Positions 1-9,274 are shown, counted from the first letter of the stretch. The stretch is 64,000 nt of DNA from Moritella sp. (GCF_013215705.1 NZ_JABSQR010000020.1:33243-97242), one strand, 5' to 3'. The notes: a model not told the origin generated them from the sequence alone. Numbers and translations are program-made.

Positions 1-130
1 ATAATATTCACTAATTAGGTATTTAACCTTAGACAGCTTTTAAAATAATTGGTAAGTTTTATACTTTAAGTGCGGGATACGCTGTTTTATCTTGGCATTA
101 TTTTATCGTTTATGAGTCTAGCGAGGCCGG

Positions 131-1624
131 ATGAGCACGGAAGTTGAAATAAAATTTGTTGTTAAACCACAGGTTAAGTCACAATTAGAAAAACTATTAG
201 CTAATTATGTGATAATTGAGCAGGCTGTTAAGCCTTTATCTAATACCTATTTTGATACAACGACATCCCAATTTCGTCAATTCGACTTTGGTTTACGCAC
301 GCGTAAAAGTTTAAATTTTGCCGAGCAAACGATTAAAACCGCCGGCATTGTGCGTGGCGGGTTACATCAGCGCCCAGAATATAATTTACCCTTAGTTGGT
401 GACGTACCAACATTGGTGGATTTTCCCGCGGGAATATGGCCGCCAGAGACCAATGTAGCCCAATTACAGGCAGATCTTGTCGATTTATTCACCACAGATT
501 TTGAACGGACTATGTGGCATATACAGTTGTCTAACAGTGCTGAGATTGAAGTGGTATTTGATCAAGGTATGGCGCGCAGTGGTGACAATAGCTACCCGAT
601 CTGTGAAATTGAATTAGAATTGGTGCGCGGTACTATTGCTGATCTCTTTACACTAGCCCAGCAGATCACCCAATTAGATAACGTGCGTTTGGGTAATGTC
701 AGTAAAGCAAAACGAGGTTATCAACTCGCGGGTTTATATCATCCTAAAGTTAAGCCCCTGGTGCTAACGATACCGAAACGCGAAGCAGAAACCTTAGCCG
801 ATATATTTTTAACGACACTGACTCAAAGTTATGCGCATTGGCAGCATCATGAACAGTTGTATTTGGATACTCAGGATATCGCTGCACTCGGAGAAGTATT
901 AGTTGGGGTAACCTTGATCCAACAGACCATGCAAACGTATATTAATATCTTGCCTGAGATTGCCCTTAAGCAGACGGAATTAAATTGGTTGCAACAGCAG
1001 TTGTCAAATGTTGATTGTGCGACACAATTACAGCATGTGCTGATCCATAATGGCCAATTGATTCGTAAATTCCCAGAACATAAGCGCATTAGTAAAGAGT
1101 TACAAGCACTACAAAGCAGTTATATTGATTTTACCGACATTGACACACTGTTTAATAGCGCAAGATATGCCCGCATTATGCTGGCGGTCAGTCAGTTATT
1201 AAGCCAAGGTTTAAGCAGTGTCAAGCTTGATAGTGGTAATATTCTGTCATTTTCAAATAGTCATTTACAAGCAAGTTGGCAAAATGTACTTGATTCGCCT
1301 TTATCAGAAGCGCAATTGGATGCTGCTGGTTATTTACAGCTGCAGACAAAATTAAAACAAAACTTGTTAACTGGGCACTGTTTTAGCCACCATTATGCAT
1401 CTGAATGTCGTGATAAATTTCGGTTACCTTGGCAAGATATTTTGCAAGGCATTGAGGATTTAGCGGTATTAGATATGTTGATGATCGTGGTTCGGCAACA
1501 ACCGGAAGCGATTGCGTTGCAAATTAATAAGCTGTTAGACCGTCGTCAGCATTCATTACTGGATGCGATGGAGCAAACGCGGCATCAAGCATTAACCATG
1601 CGCCCCTATTGGTTAACAGAGTAA
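131..1624 (+). CDS. ygiF: CYTH-CHAD inorganic triphosphatase (YgiF-like)
   Basis: Likely cytoplasmic inorganic triphosphatase that hydrolyses tripolyphosphate. The N-terminal about 200 residues carry the CYTH signature (EVEIKF at residues 4-9, the ExExK metal-binding motif) and the Arg/Lys/Glu-rich strands of the triphosphate tunnel. The remainder is a helical, His-rich CHAD-type domain (for example the QHHEQLYL region near residue 240). The length of 497 residues is a little longer than E. coli YgiF (about 430). A GAGG lies just upstream of the ATG. In E. coli ygiF sits directly upstream of glnE; here five leftward genes lie between them, so the pair is split but still syntenic. Family assignment is firm; the enzymatic role is inferred from the family. 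Confidence 0.85.
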   Translation: MSTEVEIKFVVKPQVKSQLEKLLANYVIIEQAVKPLSNTYFDTTTSQFRQFDFGLRTRKSLNFAEQTIKTAGIVRGGLHQRPEYNLPLVGDVPTLVDFPAGIWPPETNVAQLQADLVDLFTTDFERTMWHIQLSNSAEIEVVFDQGMARSGDNSYPICEIELELVRGTIADLFTLAQQITQLDNVRLGNVSKAKRGYQLAGLYHPKVKPLVLTIPKREAETLADIFLTTLTQSYAHWQHHEQLYLDTQDIAALGEVLVGVTLIQQTMQTYINILPEIALKQTELNWLQQQLSNVDCATQLQHVLIHNGQLIRKFPEHKRISKELQALQSSYIDFTDIDTLFNSARYARIMLAVSQLLSQGLSSVKLDSGNILSFSNSHLQASWQNVLDSPLSEAQLDAAGYLQLQTKLKQNLLTGHCFSHHYASECRDKFRLPWQDILQGIEDLAVLDMLMIVVRQQPEAIALQINKLLDRRQHSLLDAMEQTRHQALTMRPYWLTE

Positions 1625-1744
1625 ATAAGTGGTGAGCAGTGGCATGTAGATGTCACTGTCACTGATTATTAATAGTTAATAGCTCATTCTCTCACCCCAC
1701 AGGGCGAGATACCAATGAGAGCCGATAAAGTCTCGTTTGACGGG

Positions 1745-2065
1745 TTATTCTGAAAATTTCACCAGATCTTCAATCACTAATTTTTTAATTTCTAATTGCT
1801 GCTCTGGTTGTAAGCCATATTTTTCAGCTAACTCAATATAATCTTGGTTGTTTAACGACACGGTCAGACGCGGTCTTTTCGGCCGTTTATTCACGGTTAA
1901 ACCGAGAATGTCGCGGATCTGTTCTGATGGGCTTAAGTTATGATCTAGCGCCGCTTTTCGGATCTTGTATTGGATCTTTTCATCCATATCAAATGCTACC
2001 TGAACCGCTTTCATCGCCTTCTGGGACGATAGCCATTTTTCCGGTAACTCACGTGATTTAACCAT
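1745..2065 (-). CDS. small protein with two ribbon-helix-helix-like modules
   Basis: I do not recognise a named family for this 106-residue protein. It is the last gene of the leftward yjfI-yjfJ-yjfK cluster and starts 23 bases after the yjfK stop. Two segments share a strand-helix-helix pattern. Residues about 20-56 have a short alternating strand (AVQVAFDM), a helix, a turn (NLSPSEQ) and a second helix. Residues about 62-103 repeat it with strand RLTVSLN, a helix, a turn (GLQPEQQ) and a helix. Each resembles one ribbon-helix-helix monomer, and two in one chain could form a pseudo-dimer. A linker rich in Arg, Lys and Pro joins them. DNA binding, perhaps at the paired palindromes upstream of yjfI, is inference only. 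Confidence 0.6.
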   Translation of the reverse strand: MVKSRELPEKWLSSQKAMKAVQVAFDMDEKIQYKIRKAALDHNLSPSEQIRDILGLTVNKRPKRPRLTVSLNNQDYIELAEKYGLQPEQQLEIKKLVIEDLVKFSE

Positions 2066-2088
2066 TTTTAATCTGCCTTGTACTGTGT

Positions 2089-2730
2089 TTATGCTATTGG
2101 CCAGTATCCAGTAATACTGTCATTACCAAGCTGTACGGTCAAGTACACATCTGTATCACCGTTATTATGTACCATAATATCGATTAGTTTGTTTTCTTTA
2201 GCGTCATGTAAGTGATAAAACTCAAACTCCCGGCCTGGGTTTTTATCGGTATATTGCGACGGCGCTGAGGTTCTAAAGTCGGTTCTATGGTGATAACCGA
2301 CAGTAGCAATATCTTGCTGGTAATAACGTTCAGCATGCCAATCACCTAACGAGACGGGCAGTTGGCTAGGTAACTCAGTAAAACCTTCTTCGAACACATC
2401 ACTAAATAAGTCTAAATCGAATAACTGTGAGACTTCTTCACGTGTGAGCTCCAGACTGAGTTGGAAATTGTTGTGATCGTGACCAGGCAGGGATAACCAA
2501 ACATACGTCTGCTGTTCACCTTGTAGCTTAAAGCGTGGGTAATGTTGGTGTTCGAACTCCAGTGTTTCAACCGCGATCACTTCAAATTTTTGCTGACGTA
2601 CTTCACTGGGTAAAGTGAAACTGTCGCTAAATTCGATAATATCACCAATAATTAACTTGCTGGCGTGGTTGAGGTCGCGGGTTGGGGTTGTTGCTGCGGA
2701 TTTTTTAAATAATTTTTTGAAGAAGCTCAT
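2089..2730 (-). CDS. yjfK: YjfK-like protein (DUF2491)
   Basis: Conserved protein of unknown function in the YjfK/DUF2491 family, about 213 residues and probably cytoplasmic. The start is placed at the ATG ending at base 2730, giving a product that begins MSFFKKLFKKS. It has a well-spaced AGGA, and the upstream in-frame extension looks non-coding. The short Lys/Phe-rich N-terminus could be an amphipathic membrane-touching helix. The rest is predicted mixed alpha/beta with many acidic residues and a C-terminal TGYWPIA. It is the third gene of a yjfI-yjfJ-yjfK order that matches E. coli. Two hairpins lie between yjfJ and this gene, so its expression may be lowered relative to yjfJ. Confidence 0.75.
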   Translation of the reverse strand: MSFFKKLFKKSAATTPTRDLNHASKLIIGDIIEFSDSFTLPSEVRQQKFEVIAVETLEFEHQHYPRFKLQGEQQTYVWLSLPGHDHNNFQLSLELTREEVSQLFDLDLFSDVFEEGFTELPSQLPVSLGDWHAERYYQQDIATVGYHHRTDFRTSAPSQYTDKNPGREFEFYHLHDAKENKLIDIMVHNNGDTDVYLTVQLGNDSITGYWPIA

Positions 2731-2755
2731 TATTATTCCTGTCATATAGCTGAAT

Positions 2756-2794
2756 GACAAAAAGGAACAGCTCGTTTTCACGTCGGCTGTTCCT
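2756..2794 (-). terminator. hairpin with T-run between yjfJ and yjfK
   Basis: A perfect 9-bp stem (AGGAACAGC at 2763-2771 with GCTGTTCCT at 2786-2794, 14-nt loop) is followed on the minus strand by TTTTTGTC. This is the form of an intrinsic terminator or attenuator inside the operon. Confidence 0.55.
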
Positions 2795-2797
2795 ATT

Positions 2798-2829
2798 AAA
2801 AATTAATGGCGTTGTTGCTGCGCCATTAA
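2798..2829 (-). terminator. second hairpin between yjfJ and yjfK
   Basis: A perfect 9-bp stem (TTAATGGCG at 2803-2811 with CGCCATTAA at 2821-2829) is followed on the minus strand by a short T-rich run. It lies directly upstream of the first hairpin in the direction of transcription, making a tandem attenuator arrangement. Confidence 0.45.
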
Positions 2830-2865
2830 CGTTATGGCTGTGATCAGTCTATTTTGTTATTAAGT

Positions 2866-3558
2866 TTAGCTATTTTGCTTTGCTTTCAAACGTTCTAGTA
2901 CCGAGTTAGCGCTGCTTTGCTGCTGGCCAATACCTGCTTCAGCTAGTTTCGCTTTTAATGATTGGTCGCTGCCTTCTGCTTGTAATTCATCAGCGGCAAG
3001 CATACGATCATCAAAATCTTGCTGTTTTTGCTTGATGCGCTCGAGTGAATCTTTGGCACTGAGCAGTTTTGAATTGCTGGCGCTAAAATTGTCAGTGATA
3101 GCGGATGTGGCTTTTTGTACGCTATCAGTGGTTTTCACCATCGTTAGTTGGCGTTGATGCTCAGACAATTGACGTTCACTTCTCTTCACTAAGTCTTTTA
3201 GTTTCGTTGCGCTGCTGGTAAAGCTATCTAGATTTTGTTGCTGTTCGATAACTTCTTGCTCTAGTTGCGCAATTTTTTCAGCAACTTCTAGCGCTAACGC
3301 TTCGTTACCGGCATTTAATGCTTGTACCGCATAACCTTCGTGCTCTGTTAGGTTAGCTTTAACCCGATCAAGCTCACGGCTTGATTGCATTTGCTTTGCC
3401 ATCACGTCCGTTAAATTACGTTTAGCATTGGTTAAATGCGTTTGGGCATCGCGAATTTCTTGTTCGAAGATACGCATTGAGTTTGCATCAACAATACCTT
3501 CACCTACTTCACGGGCGCCACCACGGATCGCGGTCATAATTTTCTTAAAAATGCTCAT
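2866..3558 (-). CDS. yjfJ: PspA/IM30-family protein (YjfJ-like)
   Basis: A 230-residue PspA/IM30/Vipp1-family protein, a peripheral inner-membrane protein that supports or remodels membranes under stress. The N-terminus (MSIFKKIMTAIRGGAREVGE) is the amphipathic helix typical of the family. Almost all of the rest is long coiled coil rich in Gln, Glu, Lys and Ala (residues about 25-190). The C-terminal tail ends LERLKAKQNS. The ATG is preceded by an AAGGAGAAG Shine-Dalgarno sequence. It sits between yjfI and yjfK as in E. coli, so it belongs to the yjf paralogue set rather than being the pspA of a psp operon. Family assignment is strong; function beyond membrane association is inferred. Confidence 0.85.
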   Translation of the reverse strand: MSIFKKIMTAIRGGAREVGEGIVDANSMRIFEQEIRDAQTHLTNAKRNLTDVMAKQMQSSRELDRVKANLTEHEGYAVQALNAGNEALALEVAEKIAQLEQEVIEQQQNLDSFTSSATKLKDLVKRSERQLSEHQRQLTMVKTTDSVQKATSAITDNFSASNSKLLSAKDSLERIKQKQQDFDDRMLAADELQAEGSDQSLKAKLAEAGIGQQQSSANSVLERLKAKQNS

Positions 3559-3581
3559 AAACTTCTCCTTCGAAGTAGGGA

Positions 3582-3995
3582 TTAAACTAAATAATCTGAT
3601 AATTCAGTAATAACTTCGAGACTGTTATCACTTAATACAACTAATTCATGCTCGATATCGGCGATGGTGGACTGTACTGACAGTGCACCATAAACCACAT
3701 ACATATCGCCGATTTTAGCGAATGATGATAGCGGCATTGGGATGTTAAGTTCTAACATCGCTTCTAGCATGTCGACTCGTTTTTCTGCTTTAACTTCGTT
3801 TTCGCCCCATAAATAAGCAATACAAAGAATTTGCTCATCAGTGACAGAAACAAAAATGGGAATTTCTTCACGACCTTCAACGTCGACTCGTAGTACATCA
3901 ACATCACCAGAAATGGGGGTACAGTCAAACTTATAACCGGTGTCAGACTTGTCGCCAAGATCATTAAGATAATTTGCAATTTTATGTATGTTCAT
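3582..3995 (-). CDS. yjfI: YjfI-like protein (DUF2170)
   Basis: A protein of about 137 residues of the YjfI/DUF2170 family, function unknown, probably cytoplasmic. The start is set at the ATG ending at base 3995 (product MNIHKIANYLND...). It has AAGGA a few bases upstream, and the longer in-frame version would run through the palindromic operator region. The sequence is acidic with short hydrophobic strands (for example IPIFVSVTDEQ and MYVVYGALSV), suggesting a compact alpha/beta fold similar to small chaperone-like or adaptor proteins. It is the first gene of the operon, 23 bases before yjfJ. A pair of palindromes lies immediately upstream and is likely to set expression of the whole cluster. 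Confidence 0.7.
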   Translation of the reverse strand: MNIHKIANYLNDLGDKSDTGYKFDCTPISGDVDVLRVDVEGREEIPIFVSVTDEQILCIAYLWGENEVKAEKRVDMLEAMLELNIPMPLSSFAKIGDMYVVYGALSVQSTIADIEHELVVLSDNSLEVITELSDYLV

Positions 3996-4008
3996 CTGGT
4001 TCCTTTTT

Positions 4009-4060
4009 GACATATTATGTCTAAGTAAGTTTAACTTTAAGCCCCAAGACATAATATGTC
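4009..4060 (-). promoter_or_regulatory. paired 13-bp palindromes upstream of yjfI
   Basis: Two 13-bp palindromic elements, GACATATTATGTC at 4009-4021 and GACATAATATGTC at 4048-4060, lie 39 bp centre to centre directly upstream of the yjfI start. Each is nearly self-complementary and the two are reverse complements of each other. They look like a dimer-binding operator pair. The cognate regulator is unknown. Confidence 0.55.
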
Positions 4061-4188
4061 AAGCGACTTGCGCTTAATTTATACTATTTATAGCATTTAT
4101 ATATGTAACGATTACTTTGTTTGGTCCGGAAACTGATATAAAAGTTCATTGTATTCATAAACTAGCTGCTATATCGCACGTCGAAACA

Positions 4189-5085
4189 TTAAATTAATAA
4201 TGCCATAAGGATGACAGCGATGGATAAATTGATGGCCATATCCATCGCGGCGATGCCAATGTTATTTTGTAAATCCACTTCTTTATTAATATTCACGCCA
4301 TTGAGAATTATTTTTTTGGCGATGATGGCAAGGAGAGTAAAGGTGGTTAGCATCACCAAGCTAAACAGCATCCACGAGCCTAATGTGGTCAACAGATTGG
4401 CGGTATCATAATAGATATAGTTGCTGGCTATCGTTACCGCAATGGCCACCCCAATAAGATAGCCGCCATGCCGCAGTGCCGCTGCAATATTATTATCTTT
4501 AAAAGCCTGTTGCATAGAAGTACCGAGATTGCCGCGTGAATAACGGTGTTCACGGTAACGGGTCATGAGTAACATAATAGTTTGATAAATAAGGAAACCA
4601 CAGAAGATCGCGATGAAGGTGATGAGTTCTAAGCCTTCAGCCCAAACCAGTGTCGAACGAATAATGATGGCGGTGGAAATCGCGGCACAGGCATCGACAA
4701 TCGCCACGGCGACGTTACGTCGGGCAATTTCGGCATTTTTATCGAGTCGATTGAGAGAGACGCGATCATGGATCCAGCGCCCCAGTTTGATCAGTACTAA
4801 TCCGGCGAGCCCATACAGGCTCATCCCTAATATTTCGATGGGTAGCGTGGCGGCTTTTTCACCTGAAATAGCCCCAGAAAGCACGATGCCTAAACCAAAA
4901 ATGGCACCCGCTAAACTAATACCAAAAGCAAAATTGTCACGCTTGGCCAGTTCGTCTATGGTATCTATGTTGTCGACAGTGCCGGTGAAAAAGCGCATTG
5001 CGAATAAAAATGCTAAGGCGATGATGAGGTCGGCAAGTAAAAACAGCAACAGATCCGACGACAAGAGAGTTTCAAACACAGACAT
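4189..5085 (-). CDS. DUF350 membrane protein (YjfL-like, duplicated)
   Basis: A 298-residue inner-membrane protein of the DUF350 family. It has about eight hydrophobic segments (for example LLLFLLADLIIALAFLFAM, residues 10-28; YGLAGLVLIKLG near 97; LITFIAIFCGFLIYQTIML near 155; and a C-terminal LSIAVILMALLI). E. coli YjfL has a single DUF350 unit of about 130 residues; this protein is twice that size and appears to contain two tandem units. It is upstream of yjfI on the same strand but separated by about 190 bases that contain the palindromes, so it may be transcribed separately. Together with YjfJ (PspA-like) it suggests a membrane-stress module. No transport substrate can be named. Confidence 0.75.
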   Translation of the reverse strand: MSVFETLLSSDLLLFLLADLIIALAFLFAMRFFTGTVDNIDTIDELAKRDNFAFGISLAGAIFGLGIVLSGAISGEKAATLPIEILGMSLYGLAGLVLIKLGRWIHDRVSLNRLDKNAEIARRNVAVAIVDACAAISTAIIIRSTLVWAEGLELITFIAIFCGFLIYQTIMLLMTRYREHRYSRGNLGTSMQQAFKDNNIAAALRHGGYLIGVAIAVTIASNYIYYDTANLLTTLGSWMLFSLVMLTTFTLLAIIAKKIILNGVNINKEVDLQNNIGIAAMDMAINLSIAVILMALLI

Positions 5086-5254
5086 TAAAGGTTACCTTCT
5101 TTTACGATTTTAGCTGCCATAATCGTTTACTAATGATAAATTAATATCGCTAAGTAATAGCATGTAAGGCATAGCATGTCTATCTGTGCATTGTTGATAT
5201 AAACAGCCGGTTTAAATTGTTGAATTAATTGGATCTCAAGCCTTAATTATATGG

Positions 5255-8128
5255 ATGTCGTTTATGAGTACAGAATGTCAAATTGTTGATGTATTAGCGG
5301 ATACAGGAAGTATGTATTGGCAGCGTTGGTGTGAGCGCAATGAGCGTGACTTAGCCTTATTGTCTGCAGAACAAATTGCGCAGAGCCAACGGGTGTTTTC
5401 GTTAAGTGATTTTATTGCGGAAAGCTGTATTAACAATACTGGTTTACTTAACGATATTTGGCAGTCTGGTCTACTCTCACAAGTATCCCGAACTTCACAC
5501 GTCGAAGCACACTTAAATGAGCAGTTAACGGCTTGTGATTCTGAACCGGCATTATTACGTACGATACGAAAATTTCGCCGTTTCCATATGTGCATTATCG
5601 CTTGGCGAGAGCTATTACAATTAGCCCAGCTAACGGAAAGTTTTACCCACACCTCTCACCTTGCTGACCGTTTAATTGAAGGTGCATTGGACTGGTTATA
5701 TCAACTGCAATGTCAAGAGCAGGGCACACCTGTTAACCCCGAAGGCGTAAAGCAGCAGTTGGTTATTTTAGCAATGGGCAAGTTAGGGGGGGGCGAACTG
5801 AATTTCTCATCTGACATTGATCTTATTTTTACTTATCCAGAATCCGGCGAGACTGTCGGCGCTGGCCGTACGGTGACGAATCAAAAATTCTTCCAGCGCT
5901 TAGGCCAGCGATTAATTGCCGCATTACACCAAGTTACTGCCGATGGTTTTGCTTACCGTGTCGATATGCGTTTGCGTCCGTTTGGCGATTCTGGCCCCTT
6001 AGTCATGAGTTTTAATGCGTTTGAAGAATATTACCAGAACCAAGGTCGAGACTGGGAACGCTATGCCATGGTGAAAGCCCGTGCTTTGGGTGGTAATGCA
6101 GAAACCAGAGTTGAACTCGAAAAAATGCTCCGTCCGTTTATCTATCGCCGTTATGTGGATTTTAGTGCCATTGATGCGCTGCGTAATATGAAGGCCATGA
6201 TTAAAGCAGATGTACGTCGTAAGGGATTGAAAGATAATATTAAGCTGGGTAGTGGTGGTATTCGAGAAGTTGAATTTGTGGCACAAACCTTTCAGCTTAT
6301 TCGGGGTGGGCGTGAACCGGTACTACAAATTAAATCCTTGTTAGCAACGTTGAAAGTATTGCAGTCGCTTGGTGAGATCTCTGCAGAGAGTTATACCGTA
6401 CTTACCGACAGCTATTGTTACTTGCGCCAAGTCGAGAATATTCTCCAGCAAATAAATGATACGCAGACACAAACCTTACCGCAGTCAGCGTTAGATCGCA
6501 GTCGGTTAATTAGTATATTAGGTTACGCTGATTGGGATAGTTTTTATGTGCATGTTTATCAAGTGATGGCGGCGATCCATCGCGAGTTTAGTCAGGTGAT
6601 TGGTGGGGATGATGAGGATAATGAAGAGTCACAACCAGCATTAGATTTATGGCATTTGGAGCTATCAACGGATGAAGTGGTCACTTTATTGGCTGAATAT
6701 GGTTTAACACAGCAAGATGCACAAACTTTTGCGCACGACTTAAATCATTTTAAGAGCGACTATGCCCGTAAAACCGTGGGCCCTCGAGGTCGACAAACGA
6801 TAGAGAAATTATTGCCTAAGCTGCTATTTTCGATCCTGAAAGCGGATGACCCTGTGGCGTTGTTACCGCGTATTATTGCGTTGTTATTAAAGATCTTAAA
6901 TCGCACTGCGTATTTAGAATTGTTAGTCGAAAATGACTTAGCATTAACCCAGTTATTACGTTTATGTGGTGCGAGTCCTATGGTGGCGAAGCAGCTGTCG
7001 AGTCACCCGATTTTATTAGATGAGCTGTTGGTGCCATCGCATTTGTATCACCCCACGCCATTACATGAATATCGCAGTGAATTACGTCAGTTTATGTTAC
7101 GTATCCCTGAAGAAGATCAGGAACAGCAGCTCGAAGCATTACGTCAATTTAAACAAACCCAATTACTGCGTATTGCTGCCGCCGATATTGCCGGTGAGCT
7201 AGCGTTAATGAAAGTGAGTGATCACCTGACTTGGTTAGCGGAAGCTGTGATTGATAACGTGGTCAACCTAGCATGGCAACAGTTAGAAGAGAAACACGGT
7301 ATACCGCACAATGTCGTGGAAACTGGTGAGAAAGGTTTTGCCGTTGTCGCTTACGGTAAGCTGGGTGGTATTGAACTGGGTTATGGTTCGGATCTGGATC
7401 TGGTGTTCATTCATAATTGTGAAACTGCAGGTATGACCAACGGCGCCAAAGAGATTGATAGTCGTCAGTTCTACCTACGTCTTGCGCAACGTATTATTCA
7501 TATTTTTAGTACCCGCACCAGCACTGGTATTTTGTATGAAGTGGATATGCGTTTGCGTCCATCGGGTAACTCTGGGGTACTGGCTTGTCCGGTATCACGT
7601 TTCTTGGATTATCAGAGTAACGAAGCATGGACCTGGGAGCATCAATCATTAGTGCGTACGCGTATTGTTTATGGTGATAAGTTGATTCAAAAACGGTTTA
7701 ACGAGGTGAAACGCAGTATTCTTGCCAAACCGCGAGATACCGCCGAATTGCAAAAACAAGTGGTGGAAATGCGCTTGAAAATGCGTAACCATTTACTCAC
7801 CGCCAATGCCGAACAATTTGATATTAAGCAATCATCTGGCGGCATTACCGATATTGAATTTATGATGCAGTATATTGTGTTAAATCATGCAGCGCAGATA
7901 CCCAAGCTGCAGCTGTGGCCTGATAATGTCCGTATTATTAGCCGTTGTGTGGCGGAAGGTTTAATTAGCCAAACATTGGGGGAGGATTTAACCGCAAGTT
8001 ACTGCCAAATGCGTGATGAGATCCACCGACTTAATTTATTAGGTAAGAAAGGGATTGTTGCCAATAGTGAATTTACGGTGCAGCGAAAAGTCGTGACCGA
8101 CTATTGGCAGCAGTTATTTGCGCTGTAG
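5255..8128 (+). CDS. glnE: bifunctional glutamine synthetase adenylyltransferase/deadenylase
   Basis: GlnE controls glutamine synthetase by adding AMP to it or removing AMP, in response to the PII protein. The 957-residue length matches the family (about 945). Two nucleotidyltransferase domains are visible. The N-terminal one has GGGELNFSSDIDLIF near residue 180 (deadenylation half); the C-terminal one has GGIELGYGSDLDLVF near residue 705 (adenylylation half). Helical PII-interacting domains follow each (ending near YWQQLFAL). Two in-frame ATGs lie close together (bases 5255 and 5264); I keep the first, but the second is equally possible since neither has a strong Shine-Dalgarno sequence. It ends just before a strong bidirectional terminator shared with convergent lpxL. 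Confidence 0.95.
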   Translation: MSFMSTECQIVDVLADTGSMYWQRWCERNERDLALLSAEQIAQSQRVFSLSDFIAESCINNTGLLNDIWQSGLLSQVSRTSHVEAHLNEQLTACDSEPALLRTIRKFRRFHMCIIAWRELLQLAQLTESFTHTSHLADRLIEGALDWLYQLQCQEQGTPVNPEGVKQQLVILAMGKLGGGELNFSSDIDLIFTYPESGETVGAGRTVTNQKFFQRLGQRLIAALHQVTADGFAYRVDMRLRPFGDSGPLVMSFNAFEEYYQNQGRDWERYAMVKARALGGNAETRVELEKMLRPFIYRRYVDFSAIDALRNMKAMIKADVRRKGLKDNIKLGSGGIREVEFVAQTFQLIRGGREPVLQIKSLLATLKVLQSLGEISAESYTVLTDSYCYLRQVENILQQINDTQTQTLPQSALDRSRLISILGYADWDSFYVHVYQVMAAIHREFSQVIGGDDEDNEESQPALDLWHLELSTDEVVTLLAEYGLTQQDAQTFAHDLNHFKSDYARKTVGPRGRQTIEKLLPKLLFSILKADDPVALLPRIIALLLKILNRTAYLELLVENDLALTQLLRLCGASPMVAKQLSSHPILLDELLVPSHLYHPTPLHEYRSELRQFMLRIPEEDQEQQLEALRQFKQTQLLRIAAADIAGELALMKVSDHLTWLAEAVIDNVVNLAWQQLEEKHGIPHNVVETGEKGFAVVAYGKLGGIELGYGSDLDLVFIHNCETAGMTNGAKEIDSRQFYLRLAQRIIHIFSTRTSTGILYEVDMRLRPSGNSGVLACPVSRFLDYQSNEAWTWEHQSLVRTRIVYGDKLIQKRFNEVKRSILAKPRDTAELQKQVVEMRLKMRNHLLTANAEQFDIKQSSGGITDIEFMMQYIVLNHAAQIPKLQLWPDNVRIISRCVAEGLISQTLGEDLTASYCQMRDEIHRLNLLGKKGIVANSEFTVQRKVVTDYWQQLFAL

Positions 8129-8135
8129 TTAAACG

Positions 8136-8185
8136 AAAAAATCCTATTGATGTGCACATTACCGTGTTTCATCAATAGGATTTTT
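8136..8185. terminator. bidirectional terminator between glnE and lpxL
   Basis: A long near-perfect stem (AAAAATCCTATTGATG and its complement, arms about 8137-8152 and 8170-8185) has an A-run on one side and a T-run on the other. It lies between convergent genes and can terminate both. Confidence 0.85.
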
Positions 8186-8213
8186 ATTTATTGGTCTATG
8201 TTTATGTAACCGA

Positions 8214-9170
8214 TTACTTATACAAGCTCGGCTCACCTTCTGGACGGGTTTTAAAGCGGCGATGCAACCACATGTATTGCGGCACCTGCTCTAAAATAGA
8301 TTTTTCACATTCTTTATTACAGATAGTGGCATCTTCCACTTCGTTCCCAGTTGGGAAATTTTCCAGTGGTGCACGGATCGTTAACTTGTAACGGCCATCC
8401 GGCAGACGACAAGACGATGCAGGGTAGGTTTTCGTATTTTTACCCGAGGCAAACAGTGTGGTACCGGTAATGGTACAGGCTTTATCAACCGCAAAGAAGG
8501 GCACAAATACGCTGCGACGAGGACCATAATCATGGTCTGGGGCATACCATAGTGGTTCACCTTCATCGAGTACGCGTAACATGCCTTTGATATCTCGGCG
8601 ATTGATTAAGGCTTTATTTGACAGGGTGCGACCACGGCATTGTAAATATTCCATCAATGGATTTTTGTTCGGACGATAGATTGCATAGGCTGGTCGTAAT
8701 AGACCAAAGATACGCGCTGATATTTCCAGCGATAAAAAATGCGATCCCAAGATCAGCATACCGTTACCATCCGCTTTGGCTTGGTCGATATGTTCTTGTC
8801 CTTCGATAACCATATTTTGCTTAATACGCCAATCAGGCCAGAACCAGGCATTGGCAGTATCAATAACGGCTAAACCTGTGTATTCAAAATTTTCTTTTGC
8901 TAATGCCGTAATTTCGTCAACAGATTTATCCGGAAAACTCAGTGCTAGGTTTTGTTGCGCTGTTTTTAGACGCTTGGGTACAATTTTCGCGACCAATCGG
9001 CCTAACGCACGACCCAGAACATTTTGAATATTGTTCGGTAATAAGGAGATAAACCACAAAACAGTGGCAGCTAACAGTAATGGCCAGTGTTTAGGATGCA
9101 GAAATCGTCCTTCAAACTTGGTATTTTCTTTACTTACCATGGGGGTGTTGGTTTTATTCTTGTCTGTCAT
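8214..9170 (-). CDS. lpxL: lipid A biosynthesis acyltransferase (LpxL/HtrB family)
   Basis: Inner-membrane acyltransferase that adds a secondary acyl chain, usually laurate, to Kdo2-lipid IVA. The 318-residue length is typical. An N-terminal membrane anchor (LLLAATVLWFISLLPN, residues 31-46) is followed by the catalytic HX4E motif (H144 and E149 in GSHFLSLE) and the conserved RPNKNPL and RRSVFVPFF blocks. The N-terminus has about 20 extra polar residues compared with E. coli LpxL; internal ATGs could shorten it. LpxL, LpxM and LpxP share these motifs. HFLSLE favours LpxL or its cold-induced form LpxP, which I cannot separate by sequence alone. Confidence 0.85.
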   Translation of the reverse strand: MTDKNKTNTPMVSKENTKFEGRFLHPKHWPLLLAATVLWFISLLPNNIQNVLGRALGRLVAKIVPKRLKTAQQNLALSFPDKSVDEITALAKENFEYTGLAVIDTANAWFWPDWRIKQNMVIEGQEHIDQAKADGNGMLILGSHFLSLEISARIFGLLRPAYAIYRPNKNPLMEYLQCRGRTLSNKALINRRDIKGMLRVLDEGEPLWYAPDHDYGPRRSVFVPFFAVDKACTITGTTLFASGKNTKTYPASSCRLPDGRYKLTIRAPLENFPTGNEVEDATICNKECEKSILEQVPQYMWLHRRFKTRPEGEPSLYK

Positions 9171-9274
9171 GGAAACATCTCATTCGCGCGAGTTAATATT
9201 ATAAATACAAGCAAGTAACTTATATTTATACGTTTAATTGGTTTGTGTTTGGCTGTTACAGAAGATTTTAGTTA

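Noticed and set aside
4613..5113. 166-codon frame antisense to the DUF350 gene
   Set aside because: Low-complexity Ser/Ala/Lys content typical of the reverse strand of a membrane protein gene; the DUF350 frame has clear membrane segments.
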